The notes beneath the pieces were generated by a model, which saw nothing but the letters and a program-made list of their open reading frames with translations, did no database searches and was not told where the DNA came from. 47,748 nt of DNA from assembly GCA_934248075.1 (NCBI GenBank), contig CAKQKH010000009.1, positions 1 through 47,748 of the forward strand. The letters run 5' to 3'. The stretch's first letter is position 1, and each line of letters opens with the position of its first letter. This document shows, in pieces, positions 41,127 through 47,748 of the stretch. Origin of the DNA: an uncultured Alphaproteobacteria bacterium. GTDB taxonomy: Bacteria > Pseudomonadota > Alphaproteobacteria > RF32 > CAG-239. The translations under genes were made by a program, and so were the position numbers.

Positions 41127-41453
41127 ATGAGCCGGTTGTATATAAATGATTATGTCAACAATCTTCAGCAACAGATATCCTCGTCTGTGGCCAAGATTCG
41201 TCAAAAATCATCATATAATCAGCCGGCCGAATCTTTAGTTTCTTCGGATTATCGCGCTCGGGTGGAGGGCTATGCTTATCAGCTTTTGCCGGGGCAGATA
41301 AGCTGGACGTTGCAAGAAAACACGACCGTCGAGGTTGGCACCGACAGCTATGCCGCGGCGTCTTATCGGCAGGCCGGCGAGGTCTTGAAAGAGCCGACGG
41401 TTTTGCTTGATTTTATGTTTAAGAATAATCGCGAATTTGATTTTAAGGTCTAA
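41127..41453 (+). CDS. Hypothetical protein between coiled-coil and dus genes
   Basis: 108 residues, no signal peptide or membrane segment. The N-terminal helix (INDYVNNLQQQISSSVAKIRQ) is followed by a strand-rich part with YQLLPGQISWTLQENTTVEVG and a C-terminal FKNNREFDFKV. No family recognised. It starts 8 bases after the coiled-coil gene and its stop codon is immediately followed by the dus start codon, so it belongs to a tightly packed operon. No clear ribosome site is visible. Confidence 0.6.
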   Translation: MSRLYINDYVNNLQQQISSSVAKIRQKSSYNQPAESLVSSDYRARVEGYAYQLLPGQISWTLQENTTVEVGTDSYAAASYRQAGEVLKEPTVLLDFMFKNNREFDFKV

Positions 41454-42416
41454 ATGCAGATATTGGATTTTAACAGCAAGGTTTTTTTAGCCCCGATGGC
41501 CGGTATAACCGATAAGCCGTTGCGCCGGCTCACCGCTTCTTTCGGCGGCGGCAACATTGTCTCGGAAATGGTGGCGATTAATGCTTTGTCGCGCAAAAAT
41601 CCCAAAACCTATCGGATTGCCGATGTCCGCGATGAGCCTTATCCGGTGGCGGTGCAGTTGGTGGGCAGTGATTTGCCGATGTTTGACTATGCGGCCAAAC
41701 TGGCGGCAGAATTGGGCGCTCATTCTCTGGATATTAATATGGGTTGTCCGGTCAAAAAAATTGTTGCCAATCATTCCGGCTCCTATCTGATGACAGATCT
41801 GCCTTTGGCGGAACAAATCATCAAAACCGTGGTTGGCGCCACACCTTTGAAGGTGAGTGTCAAATTTCGCAAAGGCTGGGATTGCAATCATGTCAACGCG
41901 GTGGAGTTTGCTAAAATGTGTGAAGATAGCGGCGCCGCCTATATTACCGTGCATGGCCGCACTCGTTCGGAGTTTTACGCCGGCAAGGCTGATTGGGATA
42001 TCATTGGCGCGGTAAAATCGGTCGTAAAAATTCCGGTGGTGGGCAACGGTGATGTTACCACTCCGCAAAAAGCCAAAGAAATGCTGGATTACACCGGCGC
42101 CGATGGAGTTATGGTCGGTCGCGCGGCTTTGGGCCAGCCCTGGCTGATTGCTCAAATTCATGATTATTTGCAAAACGGCGTCGAACCGGCGCCAATGCCG
42201 TTGCCTCTTGCCAAACAGGCGTTGCTTACCCATATTAAAGGATTGGTGGATTATTATGGTGAAAGGCTGGCTTTGGGGCTTTCGCGTAAATATGTGTGCT
42301 GGTATTGCAAAAATCTGCGCGACGCCAGACGTTTTCGCGAAACTTATGTGCGGATAGACAATTTGCCCGCCGCCATAGCCGAGATAAACCGTTTTTTTGA
42401 TGAGGTCAGAGTATGA
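41454..42416 (+). CDS. dusB: tRNA-dihydrouridine synthase (DusB-like)
   Basis: 320 residues. An FMN enzyme that reduces uridine to dihydrouridine in the D-loop of tRNA. The TIM barrel shows FLAPMAGITDKPLRRL at the start, the active-site Cys in NMGCPVKKI, HGRTRSEFYAGKADW and GNGDVTTPQKA with VMVGRAALGQPWLI for FMN phosphate binding. The C-terminal helical domain follows. The B subtype is inferred from NMGCPVKKI and its context. It overlaps trkA by four bases (ATGA) and starts on the base after the preceding stop, so it is mid-operon. Confidence 0.94.
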   Translation: MQILDFNSKVFLAPMAGITDKPLRRLTASFGGGNIVSEMVAINALSRKNPKTYRIADVRDEPYPVAVQLVGSDLPMFDYAAKLAAELGAHSLDINMGCPVKKIVANHSGSYLMTDLPLAEQIIKTVVGATPLKVSVKFRKGWDCNHVNAVEFAKMCEDSGAAYITVHGRTRSEFYAGKADWDIIGAVKSVVKIPVVGNGDVTTPQKAKEMLDYTGADGVMVGRAALGQPWLIAQIHDYLQNGVEPAPMPLPLAKQALLTHIKGLVDYYGERLALGLSRKYVCWYCKNLRDARRFRETYVRIDNLPAAIAEINRFFDEVRV

Positions 42417-43771
42417 AAATTATCGTTTGCGGAGCCGGATCTGTCGGCCAAAGTATAGTCAGCTATTTGACCAAGGGTAACAATGATATTGTGGTTATAG
42501 ACCATAACCAGCGCCGCTTAGATGAGATTGCCAAAGAATATGACGTCTTGCCGGTCTTGGGCGAGGCCTCGCATCCAGATGTTTTGGAACGCGCCGGCGC
42601 GCTAGACGCCGATATGATTTTGGCGCTCACTGATGTTGATGAAGTTAATATGCTGACTTGTCAAATCGCATACACTCTATTTAATATTCCCCGCAAAATT
42701 GCCCGAGTTGACAGCGAGTCCTTTTTAGACCCGATTTGGAGCGCTTTGTATAATGATCATCATTTGCCGGTTGATTTGATTATTTCTCCGGATATTGAGA
42801 TTGCCGACACTATTTTGCAAATTCTCAAATACCCTGGCTGCTCCGGCATTTTGCCGGTGTTGGACGGGAAGGGGTGTATTCTCAATCTCAAACTGACTCC
42901 CGATTGTCCGCTGCTTAATATTCCGTTGATGCAACTCAACCGCCAAGATGAAAATTTGGATATCGCCGTGGTTAATATCCTCCGTGACGGCCAGAGCTTT
43001 ATTCCGGACGCCTATGACAATCTGTTGGCCGGAGATGAGATTAACATTTATACTGATATATCCTTGGTTTATAGCACTATCAGCGCCTTTGGACTGGAAA
43101 AAGCCGGTAACGAGCGGCTGCTGATTTTTGGCGGCAACTCCATTGCTGAGCATATCGGCCGGCAGGTTGAGCAAGATGACAGCATTGTCAGCTGCAAAAT
43201 CATTGAAGACGATTTTGACAACGCTCGCCGTTTGGCCAAGGATTTGCCCGGTACTATCGTTATTCACGGCGAGATGCTTAGCGATGTCATATTAGACGAG
43301 GCCGATATTGCTCACGCCGACGCCGCCATTGCCGTAACCGAAAATGACAAAGACAATCTGCTGGCGTCATTGTTGGCGGACAAACGCGGTGTTTCCTCAA
43401 CTTTGTCAGTTGTCAACACGCCGTCTTACAACAATTTGATTTTTAATATCGGCGACAACACATTGGTGGATCGCAGCTCGGTTACCATCTCGCGGTTGCT
43501 CAAAGAAATTCGCCGCACCAAAATACAAGAAGCCTACGCTCTTAGCCGCGGTCAGGGGGAAATGTGGGAGATTCGGTTGCAACCCGAAGATATTTGCGTC
43601 GGCAAAAAAATTGGTGAGCTTAATCTGCCCAAGCTCTGCCGTGTGTTTATCATCAGTCGCTCGGAAGAAATTATTTATCCTGATCCTACCACCATGCTTA
43701 AAGCCGACGATGTTATCCTTATTTATATAGATTCATCGGTAATTCGTCAGGTGGAGAATATTTTTGCTTAA
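42413..43771 (+). CDS. trkA: Trk potassium-uptake regulatory protein TrkA
   Basis: 452 residues. A cytosolic gating subunit for Trk/Ktr potassium channels. Two RCK_N-RCK_C units are seen: the first Rossmann domain starts MKIIVCGAGSVGQSIVSYLTKGNND, and the second starts LLIFGGNSIAEHIGRQVE near residue 235. The first has the full NAD-binding GxGxxG; the second is GGNSIA, reduced, as is common. No trkH/trkG channel gene lies in the window. It overlaps dus by four bases. hfq follows after 66 bases. Confidence 0.96.
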   Translation: MKIIVCGAGSVGQSIVSYLTKGNNDIVVIDHNQRRLDEIAKEYDVLPVLGEASHPDVLERAGALDADMILALTDVDEVNMLTCQIAYTLFNIPRKIARVDSESFLDPIWSALYNDHHLPVDLIISPDIEIADTILQILKYPGCSGILPVLDGKGCILNLKLTPDCPLLNIPLMQLNRQDENLDIAVVNILRDGQSFIPDAYDNLLAGDEINIYTDISLVYSTISAFGLEKAGNERLLIFGGNSIAEHIGRQVEQDDSIVSCKIIEDDFDNARRLAKDLPGTIVIHGEMLSDVILDEADIAHADAAIAVTENDKDNLLASLLADKRGVSSTLSVVNTPSYNNLIFNIGDNTLVDRSSVTISRLLKEIRRTKIQEAYALSRGQGEMWEIRLQPEDICVGKKIGELNLPKLCRVFIISRSEEIIYPDPTTMLKADDVILIYIDSSVIRQVENIFA

Positions 43772-43837
43772 AAAACTTTACTAATTGCCAAAAATGATGT
43801 TAGACTTATGTGAGCGATAACTAGAAGGAATAGATCA

Positions 43838-44059
43838 ATGTCCCAAAATGTTCAACAAGACTTTATCAGCAATGTTCACAATAACAAAGTTTCCGTTACG
43901 GTTTTTTTGGTAAATGGCGTAAAATTGCAGGGGATTATCACCGGCTCAGATGACGCCACTTTGCTGTTGCGCCGCGACGGCCATACTCAGCTCATTTATA
44001 AACATGCGGTTTCAACAATTATGCCGGCTGAAGCCATTGATATAGAAGCTGCCGAATAA
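43838..44059 (+). CDS. hfq: RNA chaperone Hfq, divergent proximal face
   Basis: 73 residues. Hfq forms a ring that pairs small RNAs with mRNAs. Sm1 and Sm2 are recognisable: VFLVNGVKLQGIITG and the YKH motif YKHAVSTIMP (54-63). However, where most Hfq proteins have F-D-x-F (Phe39 and Phe42 in E. coli), this one has S37-D-D-A40, and the rim Arg patch reads H-N-N-K rather than R-R-E-R. The proximal U-binding site and rim are therefore altered, while Gln7 and the KH motif remain. AGAAGGA precedes the ATG. The order trkA-hfq-hflX is typical of alphaproteobacteria. hflX starts two bases after the stop. Confidence 0.93.
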   Translation: MSQNVQQDFISNVHNNKVSVTVFLVNGVKLQGIITGSDDATLLLRRDGHTQLIYKHAVSTIMPAEAIDIEAAE

Positions 44060-44060
44060 A

Positions 44061-45344
44061 TTGCCGTTTATCGAGTTTGGTTCCCGTCCTCAGACTAAAA
44101 CCGCTGTCATTTTTCCCGAGATAGCGGATCAGTATCTTGCCGTATCTGCCGAAGCCAGATTGGAAGAGGCGGTCGGTTTGGCTTTGGCCATTAATTTAAA
44201 CGTGGTTCATCAGGAGCTGCTTCATCTGCGCGCTGTCAAACCCGCAACTCTTATCGGGCGAGGTGTGTTGGAGCGTCTGCGCCCGTGTTTTATAGAAAAA
44301 GGCGTCGAGCTTTTGGTAGTAGATGCCGCCTTAAGCCCAATCCAGCAGCGCAATCTGGAAAAATTTTTGCAAATTAAGGTGATTGACCGTACTGCGCTTA
44401 TTTTGGAGATATTCGGCGAACGCGCTCAGACCAACGAGGGCAAATTGCAAGTGGAGTTGGCGCATTTGAGCTATCAGCGCAGCCGTTTGGTGCGCAGCTG
44501 GACCCACTTGGAACGTCAACGCGGCGGCGCCGGATTCTTGGGTGGACCCGGAGAAACCCAGATTGAGCTGGATCGCCGAATTATAGACGACAAAATTTTG
44601 CGGATTAAAAAAGATTTGGATAAAGTCCGGCAGACACGGCAAATTCAGCGCTCGTCAAGGCAAAAGGTTCCTTATCCGGTTGTGGCTCTGGTTGGCTACA
44701 CCAACGCCGGCAAATCATCGTTGTTTAATCAACTTTCCGCCGGTCATGTTTTGGCCAAAGACATGCTGTTTGCCACGCTTGATCCGGCCATGCGCCGTCT
44801 GAAACTGCCCTCGGGAAGAATTGTGATTTTATCGGATACGGTTGGTTTTATTTCTGATTTGCCGCATGAATTGATTATGGCTTTTCGCGCCACGCTGGAA
44901 GAGGTGTTGCAGGCCGATGTTATCATTCATGTGCGCGACGCTTCTAACCCCAATGCCAAAGAGCAAAAGCAAGATGTGCTTAAAGTGCTGGAAAATTTGG
45001 GTTTGCAACATATGGAAACCGACCAAAGATACATCGAGGTTTTGAATAAAGTTGATTTGTTGTCGGCTGAAGAGCGCGGCAAATTGCCAGCCGGAGCTTT
45101 GCCTTTGTCGGCTTTGACCGGTGAGGGCGCCGCCAACTTGCTGAATCTGCTAGATGAACGTCTGGCAATCGGTTATAAGGTTTTGGAGTTTTCTATTTCT
45201 GCCGCCGATGGCAAAAAAATTGCCTGGTTGCACCAAAACGCGGAAATCATATCTGCTCGCTCGGTAGCTGACAAAATGGTGATTAAAGTTCGTATCAGCG
45301 CTCCTTCAGCGGCCAAACTGCAAAAAATGCTGAGCAACGAATAG
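44061..45344 (+). CDS. hflX: GTPase HflX
   Basis: 427 residues. A ribosome-associated GTPase that splits stalled 70S ribosomes. The N-terminal HflX domain has GRGVLERLRP, the glycine-rich linker reads RGGAGFLGGPGETQIELDRR, and the G domain has G1 GYTNAGKSSLF (near 212-222), G3 LSDTVGFISDLPHELI and G4 NKVD. The start is a TTG at 44061, one base after the hfq stop; no downstream ATG would keep the N-terminal domain intact. Coupling to hfq translation is likely. Confidence 0.95.
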   Translation: MPFIEFGSRPQTKTAVIFPEIADQYLAVSAEARLEEAVGLALAINLNVVHQELLHLRAVKPATLIGRGVLERLRPCFIEKGVELLVVDAALSPIQQRNLEKFLQIKVIDRTALILEIFGERAQTNEGKLQVELAHLSYQRSRLVRSWTHLERQRGGAGFLGGPGETQIELDRRIIDDKILRIKKDLDKVRQTRQIQRSSRQKVPYPVVALVGYTNAGKSSLFNQLSAGHVLAKDMLFATLDPAMRRLKLPSGRIVILSDTVGFISDLPHELIMAFRATLEEVLQADVIIHVRDASNPNAKEQKQDVLKVLENLGLQHMETDQRYIEVLNKVDLLSAEERGKLPAGALPLSALTGEGAANLLNLLDERLAIGYKVLEFSISAADGKKIAWLHQNAEIISARSVADKMVIKVRISAPSAAKLQKMLSNE

Positions 45345-45402
45345 ACGCGTTCTTCTCTTGATTCCCTCGCGACCGTGATTATATTTTTGCCGAGAGGTGA
45401 AA

Positions 45403-45777
45403 ATGCGCAGATTTTGGTTGTTTATTTTGTTATTGACGGCGTGCCAAACCACCGGCGCCGATTATTCCGACTATCTTCAGCCCTGGGTGGGGCAATCTGA
45501 GGAGCGGCTGTTGCAGTCTTGGGGAATGCCGCAAAATGTTTTGTATGTCACTCCGCGGGAAAAAGTGCTTACTTATGTCCAGTTTTCCAATCAACCGCGT
45601 GATGAAAACCCCAATCCGTATCCCGATGAGGTCTATTATCCGGCCATAGCCACGCCGGATTTCGGATTTCCAAACCAACCGCCATATAGTGATTATTATT
45701 GCCAAACGCTTTTCACCATAACCGGCAACATTGTCACCGATTATAGTTTTAACGGTGATGCCTGTGTTGTTGAATAA
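45403..45777 (+). CDS. Small putative lipoprotein
   Basis: 124 residues. MRRFWLFILLLTACQTTGA has a lipobox LTAC, so it is expected to be lipid-anchored. YLQPWVGQSEERLLQSWGMPQNVL, followed by a strand and a C-terminal pair of strands with one Cys, resembles the BamE/SmpA-like or alphaproteobacterial W-x-G-x-x-x-x-L-x-x-x-W-G-x-P lipoproteins. This is a fold-level resemblance. GAGAGG (45392-45397) favours the ATG at 45403 over an in-frame GTG at 45397. It follows hflX by about 58 bases. Confidence 0.65.
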   Translation: MRRFWLFILLLTACQTTGADYSDYLQPWVGQSEERLLQSWGMPQNVLYVTPREKVLTYVQFSNQPRDENPNPYPDEVYYPAIATPDFGFPNQPPYSDYYCQTLFTITGNIVTDYSFNGDACVVE

Positions 45778-45786
45778 GTTAAAGCG

Positions 45787-46449
45787 TTAGTTTAAGACGC
45801 AGCTATAAAGCACTGCAAAAAAGTGCATAATTGTGCCAACCAGAACAAACAGGTGCCAAATCGCATGGGTATATTTTTTGCTCTTCCAAACATAAAATAT
45901 AATTCCCAGAGTGTAGCACAATCCGCCAAGCGCCAAGAACACCAAACCTATTTTGGGCAAATCGGCAACCAACTCTCTGGAGGCAAACACAATCATCCAC
46001 CCCATCAGCAGATAAAGCCCGATCGACCAGACTTTAGTGCCGCTGCCGGAAGTCAGCAGTTTTAGAAAAGTGCCAATCAGCGCCAGCCCCCAGACAATGC
46101 CGAACAAAGTCCAGCCGCCGGCGCCGCGCATATTTACCAACAAAAACGGAGTGTAAGTGCCGGCAATTAGATAATAAATTGAAATATGGTCAAATTTTTT
46201 GAGCTTCTTTTTCCATTTTTGGCTCGGAACCGCGTGATATATTGTCGAAGCCGTGTATAGCACAATCATAGACGCTCCGAATATGGCGGTTGAAACCACC
46301 GCCCAAACGTTTCCTTCCGCCGCGGAAAGCGCTACCAGCACCACCAGTCCGGCAATGCTCAGGGCAATGCCGATACCATGAATCAGGCAATTCCAGATTT
46401 CTTCCTTAACGGTGTATGGTCTCCAGTTAATTAGTGATGCTTTGTTCAT
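45787..46449 (-). CDS. trhA: HlyIII/PAQR-family membrane protein
   Basis: 220 residues with seven membrane segments. Family motifs: EIWNCLIHGIGIALSIAG at the start (IHG), then YTASTIYHAVPSQKWK(K)LKKFDHISIYYLIAGTYTPF (YH ... LDHxxIYxLIAGTYTP) and AIWHLFVLVGTIMHFF near the end. The conserved His and Asp residues of the PAQR fold are present. Bacterial members are linked to membrane lipid balance; the old hemolysin name comes from Bacillus cereus. GAAGGAG precedes the ATG. It is convergent with the lipoprotein gene. Confidence 0.93.
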   Translation of the reverse strand: MNKASLINWRPYTVKEEIWNCLIHGIGIALSIAGLVVLVALSAAEGNVWAVVSTAIFGASMIVLYTASTIYHAVPSQKWKKKLKKFDHISIYYLIAGTYTPFLLVNMRGAGGWTLFGIVWGLALIGTFLKLLTSGSGTKVWSIGLYLLMGWMIVFASRELVADLPKIGLVFLALGGLCYTLGIIFYVWKSKKYTHAIWHLFVLVGTIMHFFAVLYSCVLN

Positions 46450-46515
46450 TTGCGTTCTCCTTCGGCAATATCAAAGCATTTTTACAACTCAATGACAAGT
46501 TTAAAAAAGTTATTG

Positions 46516-46735
46516 ACAGCTACCGGCGGCTTCGCACCGCAACCCGCCGCGCGGGTCATTGCGCGAACGGCGGTTAGCCGTGAGAAGCAATCCATTTTTA
46601 TCAAGCAACAATATGGATTGCTTCGGTTCACTCAGAGTGACAGTTGCATTTATCTCACCCCCATCCAAACCTTCCCCCGTCAAGGGGGAAGGCTTATAAA
46701 GCACTATCTCTTTCCTCCCCCTTGACGGGGCGCGA
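46516..46735. repeat. Repeat block: GC-rich module, GTCATTGCG element, CCCTTGACGGGG element
   Basis: A GC-rich module (46516-46555), a GTCATTGCG palindromic element (46556-46641), then CACCCCCATCCAAACC, TTCCCCCGTCAAGGGGGAA and a second CCCCCTTGACGGGG. The order repeats that at 26320-26470 closely, so a composite unit was copied as a whole. Confidence 0.75.
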
Positions 46736-46740
46736 GGATA

Positions 46741-46767
46741 AAAACAGCCAATGCTCTGGCTGTTTTT
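46741..46767. terminator. Perfect 10-base-pair hairpin with T run
   Basis: AAAACAGCCA (46741-46750) pairs with TGGCTGTTTT (46757-46766), followed by a T run. It has no obvious gene on either strand directly before it, so it may belong to an unrecognised transcript or a repeat. Confidence 0.55.
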
Positions 46768-46852
46768 ACCGCAAGCGACGTAAGTTTACTTGTTGAGCTA
46801 GCGCAGCGTGTAAGCAAACGCAGCGAAACTAGTAAACAAGTGCCCGACACGC

Positions 46853-47053
46853 GGTTGGTGAGCCATCAAAGGCGAACCTACCAAGTTAGACGATTAAGGT
46901 GGGGGTGGCATAGACTCTGTCATGCCTCTTTGCGGAAGCATTCTTCCGCAAAGTCCAGGCATCTTCCATGCTGTTAGTTCGTATTATCAGCACGGAAGAC
47001 CGCTTGACCTCGGGCGAGAATGTTCGCCCCTCGGAGCGGTGACAGCTATTTTT
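46853..47053. repeat. ~205-base structured repeat, copy 2
   Basis: Closely matches 6541-6750 in order and sequence, except for the stretch around 46964-46999. In this copy that stretch forms its own stem: CTTCCATGCTG with CAGCACGGAAG. All three main hairpins of copy 1 are kept. Confidence 0.75.
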
Positions 47054-47055
47054 AA

Positions 47056-47160
47056 ACCCCTCTCTATCTCTCCTTAAAATTAAGGGAAGATTTTATATAG
47101 CATTCCGCAAATAGGTATGACATGTTTTTTCACTGGATTCCGGCTTTCGCCGGAATGACA
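47056..47160. repeat. Fragments of two other repeats
   Basis: ACCCCTCTCTATCTC with CCTTAAAATTAAGG (about 47057-47090) is a degenerate copy of the element nested at 20181-20293. TGGATTCCGGC-TTTC-GCCGGAATGAC (47133-47160) is the reverse of the hairpin at 20071. No gene is seen between 46450 and the tRNA-Ser locus. Confidence 0.65.
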
Positions 47161-47179
47161 CCAGACGACAAATCTGGCT

Positions 47180-47360
47180 ATCCTCATCACTTACAAAAAA
47201 ACACCCATAAAGGGTGCTTTTTTTTCTAATTGGCGGAGAGGCAGAGATTACTCGGCGCTACGCTTGAGTTGCACAGGCGCTCATTGGCTGCGCCAACCGG
47301 CATACTTTCGTCTGCCTTTCGCTGGTAGTCGAACTCTTCCTCCAGAGTTCGAACCTAGCT
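47180..47360 (-). repeat. Split copy of tRNA-Ser 3' end with T-loop insert
   Basis: 47180-47249 repeats 47361-47430, including the terminator and the last 19 bases of tRNA-Ser. The T-loop breaks after 47249 and is interrupted by 47250-47329, which is closely similar to the tRNA-Gln insert: ACTCGGCGCTA, GCTTGAGTTGCAC, CCGGCATACTT and CGTCTGCCTTTCGCTGGTAG are shared. GAACTC (47331-47336) with GAGTTC (47345-47350) is the T-stem and its inverted partner. Confidence 0.75.
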
Positions 47361-47381
47361 CTCCTCATCACTTACAAAAAA

Positions 47382-47406
47382 AACGCCCATAAAGGGCGTT
47401 GTTTTT
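47382..47406 (-). terminator. Terminator of tRNA-Ser
   Basis: CGCCCATAAAGGGCG with an A run before and a T-rich stretch after on the minus strand. The duplicated copy near 47202 reads CACCCATAAAGGGTG: both sides of the stem changed together, so pairing is preserved. Confidence 0.7.
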
Positions 47407-47411
47407 CTAAT

Positions 47412-47501
47412 TGGCGGAGAGGCAGAGATTCGAACTCTGGGTGGGGTCGCCCCCACGACGGTTTTCAAGACCGCTGCATTAAACCACTCTGCCACCTCTC
47501 C
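47412..47501 (-). tRNA. tRNA-Ser (anticodon TGA)
   Basis: A 90-base type II tRNA with encoded CCA and a long variable arm (GTGGGGGCGACCCCAC). The acceptor begins GGAGAGG, the anticodon loop is CTTGAAA, and the T-arm is AGAG-TTCGAAT-CTCT. Partial copies lie on both sides: a split 3' end downstream and tandem 5' halves upstream on the minus strand. Confidence 0.96.
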
Positions 47502-47748
47502 ATATGTAACCCAATAATAAATCTTACCTAAAACCGTCAAAAGCTTCACTTTCCCACGACGGTTTGGGCCTGTGGCCATCTGCGATTCCAAGACCGCTGC
47601 ATTAAACCACTCTGCCACCTCTCCATATATAATCCAATAATAAATCTTACCTGAAACCGTCAAAAGCTTCGCTTTCCCACGACGGTTTGGGCCTGTGGCC
47701 ATCTGCGATTCCAAGACCGCTGCATTAAACCACTCTGCCACCTCTCCA
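47502..47748 (-). repeat. Tandem 123-base units carrying the tRNA-Ser 5' half
   Basis: 47502-47624 and 47625-47747 are near-identical 123-base units. On the minus strand each starts with the first 36 bases of tRNA-Ser through the anticodon, then a ~23-base insert (GAATCGCAGATGGCCACAGG and 3 more), then the tRNA segment AAACCGTCGTGGG, then an unrelated tail with AAACCGTC/GACGGTTT arms. The last base of the window starts what may be a third unit. The minus-strand frame across the array is an artefact of the tRNA sequence. Confidence 0.75.

Noticed and set aside
47355..47741. A 128-codon reading frame with internal repeats on the minus strand
   Set aside because: It is the translation of tRNA-Ser and its 123-base tandem copies; no ribosome site or protein-like character.
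47502..47748. CRISPR array
   Set aside because: Units are contiguous 123-base repeats without variable spacers, and no cas gene is present.

Overview
The window reads as a chromosomal stretch of an uncultured, low-to-medium GC alphaproteobacterium with an oxygen-limited lifestyle. The alphaproteobacterial signal comes from the trkA-hfq-hflX order, a DUF6898-like small gene directly after parC, and ordinary Gram-negative envelope genes (kdsA, pagP, ppiD, secG). The anaerobic signal comes from a block holding rubrerythrin, a PerR-like Fur regulator, a flavo-diiron protein and HydE, the radical-SAM maturase of [FeFe] hydrogenase. The assignment is inference from gene content; no rRNA gene is present.

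Layout. 1-324: tRNA-Gln and a rearranged copy of its 3' end. 494-6438: sparse accessory region with a zeta-toxin-like kinase, an exported putative cysteine peptidase/amidase, an outer-membrane barrel, a truncated LtaS-like membrane protein, a DUF218-like protein, and an ~880-base gene-free stretch with long stem-loops and a probable small RNA. 6541-12960: repeats, alaS, sfsA-map-radC, marC and tRNA-Arg. 12981-18075: a rearranged tRNA-Pro copy, tRNA-Pro, an RNHCP protein, two EamA transporters, a beta-solenoid protein and a lipoprotein. 18381-26295: archaeal-type proS, a repeat cluster, a cold-shock gene, the oxygen-defence/hydE block and a two-gene operon of unknown role. 26683-36786: ppiD, tpiA-secG-pyrG-pagP-kdsA, recO-parC-DUF6898. 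36937-45777: a ~1,390-residue membrane-anchored coiled-coil protein, then dus-trkA and hfq-hflX. 45787-47748: a HlyIII-family protein, repeats, tRNA-Ser and its rearranged copies.

The most unusual structure concerns the tRNA genes. At tRNA-Gln, tRNA-Pro and tRNA-Ser the intact gene is followed on its own strand by a second copy of its 3' end that is split in the T-loop by a related 70-90 base insert, next to an inverted copy of the T-stem. tRNA-Ser is also preceded by a tandem array of 123-base units, each carrying the 5' half of the tRNA with an insert in the anticodon loop. Other repeats are abundant: a palindromic GTCATTGCG-type element, a GC-rich hairpin family ending at or near stop codons, a two-copy ~205-base structured element, and a ~315-base tandem duplication in which one repeat is nested in another. 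Further points are an Hfq lacking the usual proximal-face phenylalanines and a family-unassigned beta-solenoid protein.
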